This document shows, one piece after another, positions 1 to 8,396 of a stretch of 64,000 nucleotides of DNA. Source of the DNA: Polyangiaceae bacterium (GTDB lineage: Bacteria; Myxococcota_A; Polyangia; Polyangiales; Polyangiaceae); the NCBI GenBank assembly GCA_015075635.1, contig JABTUA010000002.1, positions 1,240,001-1,304,000 on the forward strand, given 5' to 3'. The translations under genes were made by a program, and so were the position numbers. Within the stretch, counting starts at the first letter, position 1; the number at the start of each line of letters is the position of its first letter. The notes under the pieces are model-generated. The model saw only the letters and a list, made by a program, of their open reading frames with translations. It was not told where the DNA came from and made no database searches.

Positions 1-1
1 C

Positions 2-982
2 GGCCTGCACGCCGCCCACGAGCAGCTCGACGTGGACGGAGACCCGCTCGACATCGTCCATCGCGACGCGACGCCGCACAACATCTTGCTCGGAGCGGAC
101 GGCTCGGTACACATCACCGACTTCGGTGTCGCCAAGCTGCGGCACCAGAGCAGCCACACCGACGACGGCACGGCGAAGGGCAAGTTCCGCTACATGGCGC
201 CGGAGCAGGCGCGTGCCGGGGACATCGATCGGCGCGTGGACGTGTTCGCGCTGGGCGTCGTGGCCTGGGAGCTGCTCACCGGCCAGCGCCTGTTCGAGGG
301 CGAGAGCGACGTCGAGGTGCTCGCCCGCATCAGCGTCGGCCCGTTTCCCGCGCCGGCCAGCGTCGACGCCAGCATTCCTCTCGAGCTCGACGCCATCGTC
401 GCGCGCGCCTTGGCCACCGAGCGCGAGGCTCGCTTCCCCACCGCCCTCGCGTTCGCAGAAGCGCTGGAGAGCTGGGCGCGAGACGCGGGCGAAGCGGCGC
501 GCGAGCCCGAGCTGGCCCGGCTGGTCGAGGCGCTGTGCGGCGAGGAGCTCGCGAGGCGTCGTCGTTCCGTGAGCGACGCGCTGGCCAACGCGCGCAGCTT
601 CGTCCGGAGCCTGCCACCGCCGCCGAGCGCGGCCGTGGCGCGACCGGGCGCGATCAGCGTCGGCGAGAGCGGGCGCTGGTTCGGCATCCCGGGCTCGGAC
701 CGCGTGAGCTTGCAGCGCCGGCGCGCGCTGCGCCTGATCTTGAAGGCGCTGCTCGAGCAACGCCTCTCGGCCCCCGGCAGCGCCCTGGGCCAGGCGGAGC
801 TGCTCGAGGCGGGCTGGCCCGGCGAGCGGGTGAAGCACGAGGCCGGCACGCTGCGGGTCTACAACGCGCTCTCGACGCTGCGGAAGCTCGGCCTCCGGGC
901 GGTGCTCCTGAGCCGAGACGACGGCTATCTCCTGGACCCGAAAGTGGAATTCGCGAAGGTCAGCGACCTGGAAGGGTCCTAG
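2..982 (+). CDS. Ser/Thr protein kinase with C-terminal winged-helix-like domain (5' partial)
   Basis: The reading frame is open from the window edge, so the N-lobe is missing. Visible are the catalytic loop IVHRDATPHNILL, the DFG magnesium motif (ITDFGVAK) and the activation-segment end YMAPEQAR, followed by DVFALGVVAWELLTG of the C-lobe. In the catalytic loop the usual Lys of HRDLKPEN is Thr, a variation common in myxobacterial kinases. After about residue 225 of the visible part there is a ~90-residue domain (ending in a GYLL motif) that resembles an OmpR-type trans_reg_C winged helix, so the protein may couple phosphorylation to DNA binding; that part is inference. A lipoprotein gene follows after 59 bp on the same strand. 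Confidence 0.9.
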   Translation, partial: GLHAAHEQLDVDGDPLDIVHRDATPHNILLGADGSVHITDFGVAKLRHQSSHTDDGTAKGKFRYMAPEQARAGDIDRRVDVFALGVVAWELLTGQRLFEGESDVEVLARISVGPFPAPASVDASIPLELDAIVARALATEREARFPTALAFAEALESWARDAGEAAREPELARLVEALCGEELARRRRSVSDALANARSFVRSLPPPPSAAVARPGAISVGESGRWFGIPGSDRVSLQRRRALRLILKALLEQRLSAPGSALGQAELLEAGWPGERVKHEAGTLRVYNALSTLRKLGLRAVLLSRDDGYLLDPKVEFAKVSDLEGS

Positions 983-1041
983 CGCGATTTCTTCATTTTC
1001 TTTCACGGGCGAGGCGCCCGCGGGCCGCGTACCTGTCGATC

Positions 1042-2949
1042 GTGCAAAGGCTCGCATCCCTCGCGTTCGCGTTCCTGCTGCTCGGTTGCTCCGGCGGCGC
1101 CGACGACACCGGCAAGCAGAAGGACCCGCCGACTCAACCCCAGACCTGCGATCTGAACGCCGTCACGGGCGTCGCGCGCTTCAGCGATCGCAGCGCCGAG
1201 TGGGGCCTCACGGCGGAAGAGGCACAGGCCTGGACGCTCACCAGCGTGGATCTGAACGGCGACGGCTACCTCGACCTGCTCGGTCACGTGCCGGTGGGCC
1301 CCAAGCGCGGCAGCGAGAGCGGCGAGAAGTACTACACGCTCTTGATCAACGAGGCCAAGCCGGGCGGTGGCCGTCACTTCGTGGACCGCACCGTGGAGAG
1401 CGGCTACGGCACGCCCCGCGACGGCGCGGCGGGCGAGCTCCGGGTGGCGGGCGGCGCCGTGTTCGGAGACGTGGACAACGACGGCGACGTGGACGTCCTG
1501 AGCCTGACGGGCAACGGCACGGCGTCGGATCCGCCGACGCCCGCCGAGCTCGATCGCACCGAGCTCCTGCTGAACGACGGCAAGGGGAAGCTGAGCCTGG
1601 CGAAGGACGCCGGCGTGCGCACCGAAGAGGCCAAGCCGGTGTGGAGCGCCACGCTGACCGACTTCGATCTGGACGGCTCGCTCGACGCCTTCTTCGCCAA
1701 CTGGCTCACCGCCGCGGGCTACACCAGCGAGCAGCAGCTCTTGAAGGGCGACGGCAAGGGCGCCTTCTCGGACATCAGCGGCGAGGCAGGGCTCACCGAT
1801 GCGAGCGCGATGCGCGGCGCCTGCGGCGTGACGGCCTGCGACGTCGATGACGACGGCATGCCGGAGATCCTGGTCAGCGCCTACGGGCGCATGCCGAACA
1901 TGCTGCTCAAGAGCACGGGCGGAAACTCGTACACCGACCTCGGGGTGAGCGCGGGCTTCGCCTACGACCAGAACGTCGATTACCACGACGATCAGTCCTT
2001 CTTGTGCTTCTGCGCTCAGAATTCCTCGGTGCCGGAGTGCGCCGGCGCGGAGCCGCCCAAGGTGCAGTGCGCCGGCGTCCCGAAGTGGTCTCCCGGCTAC
2101 AGCGATCAGCCGGAGCGCCTGGGCGGCAACACCTTCAGCACGGTGTGCTCGGACATCAGCGGCGACGGTAAGCTCGACCTCTACAACGCCGAGATCCAGC
2201 ACTGGTGGGCGGGGCAGGCGGCGGATCCCTCCGCGCTGCTCGTCAACAACGGCGATCTCACGTTCGCGCGACCGAGCCGCGACCAGACCGGCATGCACTG
2301 GGAGCACGTCGGCGTCTCCTGGGACGAGGGTGGCATCGACGCGGCGGCCGGGGATCTGAACAACGACGGCCGCGAAGAGGTCGTGATCGGCCGCAGCGAC
2401 TACTACGACCAATACGCGATGATCTTCCGCCAGCTCGACGACGGCCGCTTCGAGGAGTCTGCCAAGAGCGCGGGCATCGACCACCCCTGCGCCGCTTCAC
2501 CCATCCTGGCCGACTTCGATCGCGACGGCGACCTGGACGTGGTCCTGGCCTCGAGCCGCATGCGCGAGTGGTGCGCGAAGGCCTGGGACCGAAACGAAAT
2601 CCGCTTCTACGAGAACGACGCCAACCAATACGGCGGCTGGCTCGCGGTGCGACTGGTCGGCGACGGCGTCACCGCCAACCGCTCGGCCATCGGCGCGCGC
2701 GTGGTGATCGAGGCCAGCGGCAAGAAGCTCACCAAGGTGGTGCAGGGCGCCTACGGCCACGGCGGCAGCCAGCAGGACGGCGTGCTGTTCTTCGGCCTGG
2801 GCGGCTGCACCGGCGTGGACAGCATCGAGGTGCGCTGGCCGGACCAGGCGCGCAGCGTGGAGCGCTGGGAGAAGGTCGGCGCCGGCCGGGTGGTGGAGCT
2901 GGTGATGGGGGATCCGAAGGTCCACGAGCCACTGCCCAGCCCGAGCTGA
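1042..2949 (+). CDS. FG-GAP/VCBS repeat lipoprotein with ASPIC/UnbV C-terminal domain
   Basis: I start it at GTG 1042 because the next codons give a lipoprotein signal (VQRLASLAFAFLLLGC). The frame is open much further upstream, but only in the shadow of the kinase gene. The 635-residue protein holds repeated Asp-rich calcium-type loops (DLNGDGYLDL, DVDNDGDVDV, DFDLDGSLDA, DLNNDGREEV, DFDRDGDLDV) typical of integrin-like FG-GAP/VCBS propellers. It ends with an ASPIC/UnbV domain (GARVVIEASGKK, GLGGCTGVDSIEVRWP). The family is extracytoplasmic, with adhesive or binding roles; no substrate can be named. A disulfide-rich insert (SFLCFCAQNSS, about residues 320-345) interrupts the repeats. Confidence 0.85.
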   Translation: MQRLASLAFAFLLLGCSGGADDTGKQKDPPTQPQTCDLNAVTGVARFSDRSAEWGLTAEEAQAWTLTSVDLNGDGYLDLLGHVPVGPKRGSESGEKYYTLLINEAKPGGGRHFVDRTVESGYGTPRDGAAGELRVAGGAVFGDVDNDGDVDVLSLTGNGTASDPPTPAELDRTELLLNDGKGKLSLAKDAGVRTEEAKPVWSATLTDFDLDGSLDAFFANWLTAAGYTSEQQLLKGDGKGAFSDISGEAGLTDASAMRGACGVTACDVDDDGMPEILVSAYGRMPNMLLKSTGGNSYTDLGVSAGFAYDQNVDYHDDQSFLCFCAQNSSVPECAGAEPPKVQCAGVPKWSPGYSDQPERLGGNTFSTVCSDISGDGKLDLYNAEIQHWWAGQAADPSALLVNNGDLTFARPSRDQTGMHWEHVGVSWDEGGIDAAAGDLNNDGREEVVIGRSDYYDQYAMIFRQLDDGRFEESAKSAGIDHPCAASPILADFDRDGDLDVVLASSRMREWCAKAWDRNEIRFYENDANQYGGWLAVRLVGDGVTANRSAIGARVVIEASGKKLTKVVQGAYGHGGSQQDGVLFFGLGGCTGVDSIEVRWPDQARSVERWEKVGAGRVVELVMGDPKVHEPLPSPS

Positions 2950-2988
2950 GGCGCGGAACCGGGGGGCGCGGGCGCTGTCAGACCGCCA

Positions 2989-3783
2989 ATGTCACGCTTC
3001 GGGGCCATGCGCCTGGGTGTCGTCGCTGCCCTCCTGATCGCCGGCTGCGCCTCGAGCCCCGTTTTTCCGCCAGCCCCCATCGCCTCCGCGCCCCCGGTCC
3101 CGGTCCAGCGACCGGCCGCGGCACCCGCCGCTCAGCTCCCGGCACCCGAGCCGAGCGCCCTCCGGGCGGCGATGGCGGCGGCGCTCGAGCCTCGCGTCCC
3201 GGACGCGACCGAGGTGCCCGTGGAACCGGCGCTGATCGAGCCCGTCGAGGCGCTGGTCCGCGACGGCGATCACTCCGCCGCCGAGTCCTACGAGAAGCGA
3301 GGCCGCCTCCCACCCGAGTCGATCCAGCGCGTGGTCCAGAAGAACGGCGGCAAGTTCCGCGACTGCTACCAGCGCGCGCTGCTCCGCAGCGCGTCCACCA
3401 GCGGACGCGTGGTCGTGCGCTTCGTGATCGGGCCCGACGGCAGCGTCGCTCGCGCGGAGGAGCAGAGCGCGTCGCTGCCAGACCGCGCGCTCCGCGAGTG
3501 CGTGCTCCGTGCCTTCTTCGAGCTCGACTTCCCGAACCCGAACGAGCAGCGCATCGTCGTGGAGTATCCGCTCCTCTTCGCGCGGGACGGCAAGACGCCG
3601 CTCGGGGCGATCCCGAGCGCGCGCCAGGTCGCCGAGCCCCCACCGCCCGGCTTCGCCGACGCGATGCGCGCGGGCCGGCGAGCGGGGCCGCCGCCGCCCA
3701 TCGTCCCGCCCTTCGTGCCGCGCACCCGCGGGGTGAACCGCTCGAGCTGCGCCGCCGGCGATCCGATGTGCTCGGAGCTGTGA
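2989..3783 (+). CDS. lipoprotein with AgmX/PglI-TonB-like C-terminal domain
   Basis: A signal peptide with lipobox LIAGC is followed by a Pro/Ala-rich linker (residues 25-65). The start may be ATG 2989 or ATG 3007; 3007 gives the more usual short signal. Residues ~105-195 contain the pattern of the myxobacterial AgmX/PglI C-terminal family: RVVQKNGGKFRDCYQRAL, then GRVVVRFVIGPDGSV and a conserved Cys before a final hydrophobic strand. That family includes gliding-associated and TonB-like periplasmic proteins. The exact role is unknown. It follows the FG-GAP lipoprotein gene by 39 bp and may be co-transcribed with it. Confidence 0.7.
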   Translation: MSRFGAMRLGVVAALLIAGCASSPVFPPAPIASAPPVPVQRPAAAPAAQLPAPEPSALRAAMAAALEPRVPDATEVPVEPALIEPVEALVRDGDHSAAESYEKRGRLPPESIQRVVQKNGGKFRDCYQRALLRSASTSGRVVVRFVIGPDGSVARAEEQSASLPDRALRECVLRAFFELDFPNPNEQRIVVEYPLLFARDGKTPLGAIPSARQVAEPPPPGFADAMRAGRRAGPPPPIVPPFVPRTRGVNRSSCAAGDPMCSEL

Positions 3784-3807
3784 GCGCGGCGGCGGCTCGC
3801 CGCTTCT

Positions 3808-4395
3808 TCAAGGAGTGCTCACCCACCAGCAACCGGTGTCGACGACCGATGCGAACGGTGGAATCGCGCGCCGAACGTCGCCGACGACCGTGTCTACGGT
3901 CTCGACGGCGCCGCCTTGGGTGCGCAGTACCTCCACGAGGTGCGCCTCGGGGTCGACCAGCCAGATCCACTCGACCCCGGCTGCTGCGTAGAGCGGGACT
4001 TTTAGCTCGCGGTCGCTCTTCTTGGTCGATTCGGAGAGCAGCTCGCAACAGAAGTCCGGGCACTGCACGAGCGGGTTCACGAGCACGAATGGCGGCGGCA
4101 GGCGCTGGTCTGCGCCGACTCGCCACGCGGAGACGTCGGGGACTGCGAGCCGGTTCTGGAGGAATCGGATCTCCGCTTCCTGCTCGAACCACCAGCCGCT
4201 GCCGCCATCCCAGGCGTCGTCGCCGCCCAGAGATCGCAGGATCGCTCGAGCGCCGTAGCGGTGCGCACCGCCGGGCCGCCCCATGGTGCGGATCACGCCC
4301 GGCTCCAGGATCTCGCCGGTCAGCCCTGGAGGGAGGGCCTGGATGGCTTGATACAGCTCGTCGAAGCTGGCGATCCTCTGCGCGGGCGAGGCCAC
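3808..4395 (-). CDS. Uma2 family (DUF820) putative endonuclease
   Basis: This 195-residue protein has the length and motif order of Uma2/DUF820, a PD-(D/E)XK-fold family. It shows an N-terminal YQAIQALPPGLTGEIL segment, a Glu in EQEAEIRF, the catalytic-type VPDVSAWR, then PDFCCELLSESTKKSDRELK with the conserved E..S.st...D...K pattern, and YAAAGVEWIWLVDPE. The family is widely repeated in multicellular-type bacteria and cyanobacteria; its biological role is poorly known. It is convergent with the upstream plus-strand lipoprotein and stands alone. Confidence 0.88.
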   Translation of the reverse strand: MASPAQRIASFDELYQAIQALPPGLTGEILEPGVIRTMGRPGGAHRYGARAILRSLGGDDAWDGGSGWWFEQEAEIRFLQNRLAVPDVSAWRVGADQRLPPPFVLVNPLVQCPDFCCELLSESTKKSDRELKVPLYAAAGVEWIWLVDPEAHLVEVLRTQGGAVETVDTVVGDVRRAIPPFASVVDTGCWWVSTP

Positions 4396-4462
4396 GCTGG
4401 AACACTACCACGCCCGCTGGCGGGCGCAGGCGGAAGCCCTGGTCCGCACCGGCCCGATGGGG

Positions 4463-5395
4463 CTACTCCACCGGCCGCACGCAGCGGTACCCGTAGCCGG
4501 GGATGTCGTTGTATCTAAGACCGCCTCCACGGTGCGCAGCGCGTAAGACCTCCAGCGGACCTCCCGTGCCGCCTCCTCGCACCGGTAGGACCAACACCTT
4601 CTTGAAGCTACAGCTCTGACCGCTTGGGCACTCCGTCGAGTGGGTAGGCAAGGACGTGTACGCATCCGTGTAGGCATAGGGTGCGATGCCGACGACCTCA
4701 CCTGCATTGCCGGCCAGGTCGTAGATGCCCTCCGGGCTCGGTGGGTAGCTGCCGGCCGCGCTCACCTCCGGGATGTCGTTGCCCACCCACGGCACCTTGG
4801 GCGGGCACTTCGTGGCGTCGATGTTGGCGAGCTCGCAGGTCGGAGGAGCCTCGCCCCAGGGGTAGGTGCGGGTGCCGCCCCAGGTGGCGGCCCACTCCCA
4901 CTGAGCTTCGTCGATGTGGCGCTTGCCTTCCTCGCCACAAATCTGATCGCCCGGTGATGGCGTGCCGGGTCCGTCGTAGGCCGGTTGAGCGACGGCGATA
5001 TCGGAAAGGAGCGGCATGTACGCCTTTGGCTGCGCACACTCGAGCTCTTGACTGGGGCAGCCCGGATCGTCTTCGTAGTGCGACCAGGTACGCAGCGTGG
5101 CCTCCATCCAGAACGGCGCGACGGTGATCTCGTGAGGCGTGTCCGCTAGCGGGCAGGGCTCGAAGGACGGGGGGAGCTGGTGCACGCCGGCGACGGGGCA
5201 GTAGCCCCGGCCCATGGTGAAGGTCCCGCCCGGGACGTAGATCTCGCGGACGCGACAGCGGCCGTCCACGAGGTCGGTGCCGGGAGGGCACCCGGTCTTC
5301 GGCCACGTGGGCGCGGTTGCGGCGGAGTCCTCCGTCTGGCCGCCGCACGCGGCGCTCAGCACCGCGAGCAGCCCGATGACGAGCGCTCGGTTCAT
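4463..5395 (-). CDS. FGE-sulfatase-domain (SUMF1-like) lipoprotein, probably non-catalytic
   Basis: The start at ATG 5395 gives a clear lipoprotein signal (MNRALVIGLLAVLSAACGG); the longer frame upstream is a shadow. The 310-residue body has hallmarks of the formylglycine-generating-enzyme fold: GGTFTMG, EAQWEWAATWGG, YPWGEAPP, IYDLAGNAGEVV and the terminal GYRCVRP. The active-site Cys pair of true FGE is not visible in the final RGGGTGG...AHRGG region, so I expect a binding or structural role. Its ATG overlaps the stop of the preceding metalloprotease gene (ATGA, 5392-5395), so the two are translationally coupled. Confidence 0.85.
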   Translation of the reverse strand: MNRALVIGLLAVLSAACGGQTEDSAATAPTWPKTGCPPGTDLVDGRCRVREIYVPGGTFTMGRGYCPVAGVHQLPPSFEPCPLADTPHEITVAPFWMEATLRTWSHYEDDPGCPSQELECAQPKAYMPLLSDIAVAQPAYDGPGTPSPGDQICGEEGKRHIDEAQWEWAATWGGTRTYPWGEAPPTCELANIDATKCPPKVPWVGNDIPEVSAAGSYPPSPEGIYDLAGNAGEVVGIAPYAYTDAYTSLPTHSTECPSGQSCSFKKVLVLPVRGGGTGGPLEVLRAAHRGGGLRYNDIPGYGYRCVRPVE

Positions 5396-8301
5396 GGCGT
5401 CCGCCGGCGGCGCACCACGCGTCGCGAGAGCCCGGCAGCGAGCGGAAGCAGCGCGAGCCAGGGCCAGGCTTCGCGCTCGGTCTCGGCGCCCACCACGCCG
5501 CACTGCGCGGGGCACCCTCCGGGCTCGAGGTGCACGCGCACGTAGGCTGGAGTCGTAGCGGTCGCGCTGACGACGCAGGCGCTGGGGTCATCCGGGCCGG
5601 TCGCGCTCGCCAGGCACTGGCGCACCCGGTAGTAGACGCGGTCGCCGTCGGCCAGCGCCGACGAAGCCACGGCTGCCCAGCTCGACGCGGACGGCTTGGC
5701 GCGGAAGAAGCCGCTGGGCGAGCAGTTCAGTCGGGTCGTCGGGCTGAACGTCTGCGGGTCTCTCGTCGTGACCCCGCCCGCCGCGGAGCTGAACGCCGGG
5801 TTGTCCGAGAGCTCGACCCAGAGCTGGTTGAGCCCGCCGGTCGCGCCCGTGAACTTCGTCCCCGGGACCGCGAAGAAGTCGAACTCCGGCGCCTGCGCGG
5901 TCGAGCTCCAGTCGAAGGGTCCGGACATGGTCAGCGTCTGCGCGAGCAGGTTCAGAGCCAGGGCGTCGCTGCACTCGGTCGCGTTGCAGCGCACGATGGG
6001 GCGCGCGTCCGGGTCTCCAGTGCCAAGCGCCCAGAGGAAGTGAACGCCCGCGGGGAAGACGCCTTTCTCGATGAAGGCGGCGCGCGCCGTGTGCGTCCAG
6101 CGACGGACGTCGGCATACGGTGAGGCTTTCAGGTAGCTCGCCAGGGCGCTGAAGTACTTGACCTCCCCGTCGGCGGTGGCCTGAAGGGCCCGCTCGGCCT
6201 CGAGGAGGTGACGGGCGGGGATGCCGCTGCCGACACCGGAGTCGAAGAAGCGGCGCGCGTAGCCGAACATGGCGCCGCCGACGACGAGGCGCCGGTCGGA
6301 GTGGAACTGGTCGGCGAGGAACGACGGCCAGGTGCAGGCGTTGGTGTCCCCGCCGGGCGGCTCGACCTCCTTCCAGAACCCGAACGCCCGCGTGTTGCAG
6401 AGCGAGCGAGTGCCCAGCCCGATGGTGCCGGTGCCGTAGGCGGACTTGTCGTCGCACACGCCCATGAGCTCGCTCAGCGGTGTCGTGGAGGCGAAGATGG
6501 GCCCGAGCAACGCGCGCCGGACTTCGAGGGCCGCGAAGCCGTCGGCGACGCCCTCCAGCACGACGTAGCGCCGCTTGCAGGGCTGGTTCGGGGGGCACTC
6601 GCCGGGGAACAGCTCGTCCGGGTCTCCCGCGGGGTTGGGGACGAGCTGCCAGCCGCCGTCCTTCGCGAGGGACTCCTGGATGTGATGATGGTACTCGTGG
6701 GCGAACAGGGAGCCGTCGCTCGTGGCGTCGAGCGCATGGGGCGTCGGCGCCGAGCCGCTGGAGGGCCGCGCGTCCGCGAATTTCATGGTGTAGCGCCCGG
6801 CCTTGGCGTTGTTGAAGTCCGTCGTCGCAAGGTCGTCGTCCTGGGTGAAGACCGGCCGCCAGTGAACGGTGATGGATGTGCGGAATCGGTCCTGCCCCAG
6901 CACCTCGAAGCGCGAGTCGAGCAGCGCGTAGAACTTCTGGAGCTTGCCGGCGTTGTGGAACGCCTGGAGCTCGGCGTGGTGCGCGGGACCGACGGGCTGC
7001 TCGCTCGTGACGTCGTCCCGAAGGTAGTGAACCCATCCCGGCGAGCTGTTCAGCGCCGGCCTCACCGTCACGTCGTTCAAGGTGCCGTGAAGCGGTCCGA
7101 CCCCGTGCTGCTGGCTCAGGAGCAGGAGCTGCGGTCCGAGCGGGTCGGGCTGCACATTGACGGGGACCGGCGCGTTGGCGGGGTTGGTGTAGTCGTCGTC
7201 GGAGCGCGGAGCGACCAGTGGCTGCAACGAATTCCCGAACTGATCGACCAGCATGTCGTTGCGGCACACCGCGAACCCCGTCGCATACAGCTGCCCGCCG
7301 TCCGGCGTGACGCAAGATACCTTGGTCGTGTCGTGCAGCGCGGTGTCGAGGTGCACCGTCTGGCCGTCCCCGACCTCCACGTGGGTCTGGACCCTCTTGA
7401 GCCCGCCGATGTAGTCGGGATCGTAGCCGTTGAAGGCAAAGGACTTCTCGTTGGGACCCGTGGCGAGGACTTGCCCCAGTGCATCCAGCACCGTCAGAAC
7501 CTCGCGCCGGCCGTCGAAGTGAACGACGTGGAAGCGCCCCTGGGCCTGGACGCCGTCGCGCACGCCCGCACGGACCAAGTACAAACGCTGGACGTCGGCG
7601 AGGTGAGCGGGGACGCTGCTCGCCGCGACGGAGCGCTGGATCGCCTCTCCGTCCGAGATCACGAATCGATCGAAACTGAGCTGGGAGTCGCCTGCGGGAA
7701 CCCGACAGCTCAGTGCGGCCGGGAACGGTTGGCGGGCGGGGCTGGACACCTGGCACCGGGCAGGAGTGACGGGCACTCCATTGTGCACGAACGCAACGTC
7801 CCAGATGCGGCGCTCGGCGCCCTCCTCCGTCGCGACTCGCTCTGCGGTTACCAGGGGTGCCGCGGGGAGACGCCTCCCGGCGAGCCGCACTGCGAGCTCC
7901 ACCAAGCGCGCCAGCTCGTCGCGACTCGGGTTCGGGCGCTGGAGAGTCAGTCCGGAGAAGAAGAAGTCCTCGCCGAACGGATCGAGCTGGAGGCTGGCTC
8001 GACGGAAGAGCCGACCCTCGTCGGCGCGAAGCAAGCCCGGTCGGAAACCGGGCGCCTCACTCGCCCCGTGAGCGACGACTGGACCCAGTGAATCGACCGC
8101 ACGGACGTGTTGTCGTCGAGGACAATCGACCCACGCTTCGTCCGAACCGTGATCGCCTCCGTTGCCCGCCTCCGTCGGATCGACCTTCTCCGCGGCTCCT
8201 GGTGACTTCGCAGCAGGCTGGGCACTCGAGCGAGCAGCCCACAACCCTACCACTGCGAGAGAGAGAGAGAGAGTCAACTTCACCCGCACCCGTCCGGCCA
8301 T
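5392..8301 (-). CDS. secreted HExxH-type metalloprotease-like protein with C-terminal anchor
   Basis: ATG 8301 begins MAGRVRVKLTLSLSLAVVGL, a signal peptide, giving 969 residues. The zinc-binding motif is HEYHHHIQE near residue 530, followed about 40 residues later by VLEGVADGFAALE, compatible with a glutamate third ligand as in gluzincin-type peptidases. The C-terminus has a hydrophobic stretch (WPWLALLPLAAGL) followed by RRVVRRRRTP, resembling the Myxococcota MYXO-CTERM sorting arrangement, but the usual tripartite pattern is not exact. No precise family can be assigned. It overlaps the FGE-like gene by 4 bp and lies 95 bp after the RND gene on the same strand. Confidence 0.75.
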   Translation of the reverse strand: MAGRVRVKLTLSLSLAVVGLWAARSSAQPAAKSPGAAEKVDPTEAGNGGDHGSDEAWVDCPRRQHVRAVDSLGPVVAHGASEAPGFRPGLLRADEGRLFRRASLQLDPFGEDFFFSGLTLQRPNPSRDELARLVELAVRLAGRRLPAAPLVTAERVATEEGAERRIWDVAFVHNGVPVTPARCQVSSPARQPFPAALSCRVPAGDSQLSFDRFVISDGEAIQRSVAASSVPAHLADVQRLYLVRAGVRDGVQAQGRFHVVHFDGRREVLTVLDALGQVLATGPNEKSFAFNGYDPDYIGGLKRVQTHVEVGDGQTVHLDTALHDTTKVSCVTPDGGQLYATGFAVCRNDMLVDQFGNSLQPLVAPRSDDDYTNPANAPVPVNVQPDPLGPQLLLLSQQHGVGPLHGTLNDVTVRPALNSSPGWVHYLRDDVTSEQPVGPAHHAELQAFHNAGKLQKFYALLDSRFEVLGQDRFRTSITVHWRPVFTQDDDLATTDFNNAKAGRYTMKFADARPSSGSAPTPHALDATSDGSLFAHEYHHHIQESLAKDGGWQLVPNPAGDPDELFPGECPPNQPCKRRYVVLEGVADGFAALEVRRALLGPIFASTTPLSELMGVCDDKSAYGTGTIGLGTRSLCNTRAFGFWKEVEPPGGDTNACTWPSFLADQFHSDRRLVVGGAMFGYARRFFDSGVGSGIPARHLLEAERALQATADGEVKYFSALASYLKASPYADVRRWTHTARAAFIEKGVFPAGVHFLWALGTGDPDARPIVRCNATECSDALALNLLAQTLTMSGPFDWSSTAQAPEFDFFAVPGTKFTGATGGLNQLWVELSDNPAFSSAAGGVTTRDPQTFSPTTRLNCSPSGFFRAKPSASSWAAVASSALADGDRVYYRVRQCLASATGPDDPSACVVSATATTPAYVRVHLEPGGCPAQCGVVGAETEREAWPWLALLPLAAGLSRRVVRRRRTP

Positions 8302-8396
8302 TGCACCCTCCTGGAGCCTGGATTCTCTCGCGCATCCGTGAGCCAGGCAATGTGCGCGGACGTGGTGACGTGTGGGCCGTCGGGGCGACCAACCCA

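Noticed and set aside
1006..1020. CGGGCG-AGG-CGCCCG hairpin after the first kinase gene as a terminator
   Set aside because: No T-run follows it on the plus strand, and it lies only 20-35 bp before the next gene's start; in DNA of this GC content short hairpins are frequent.
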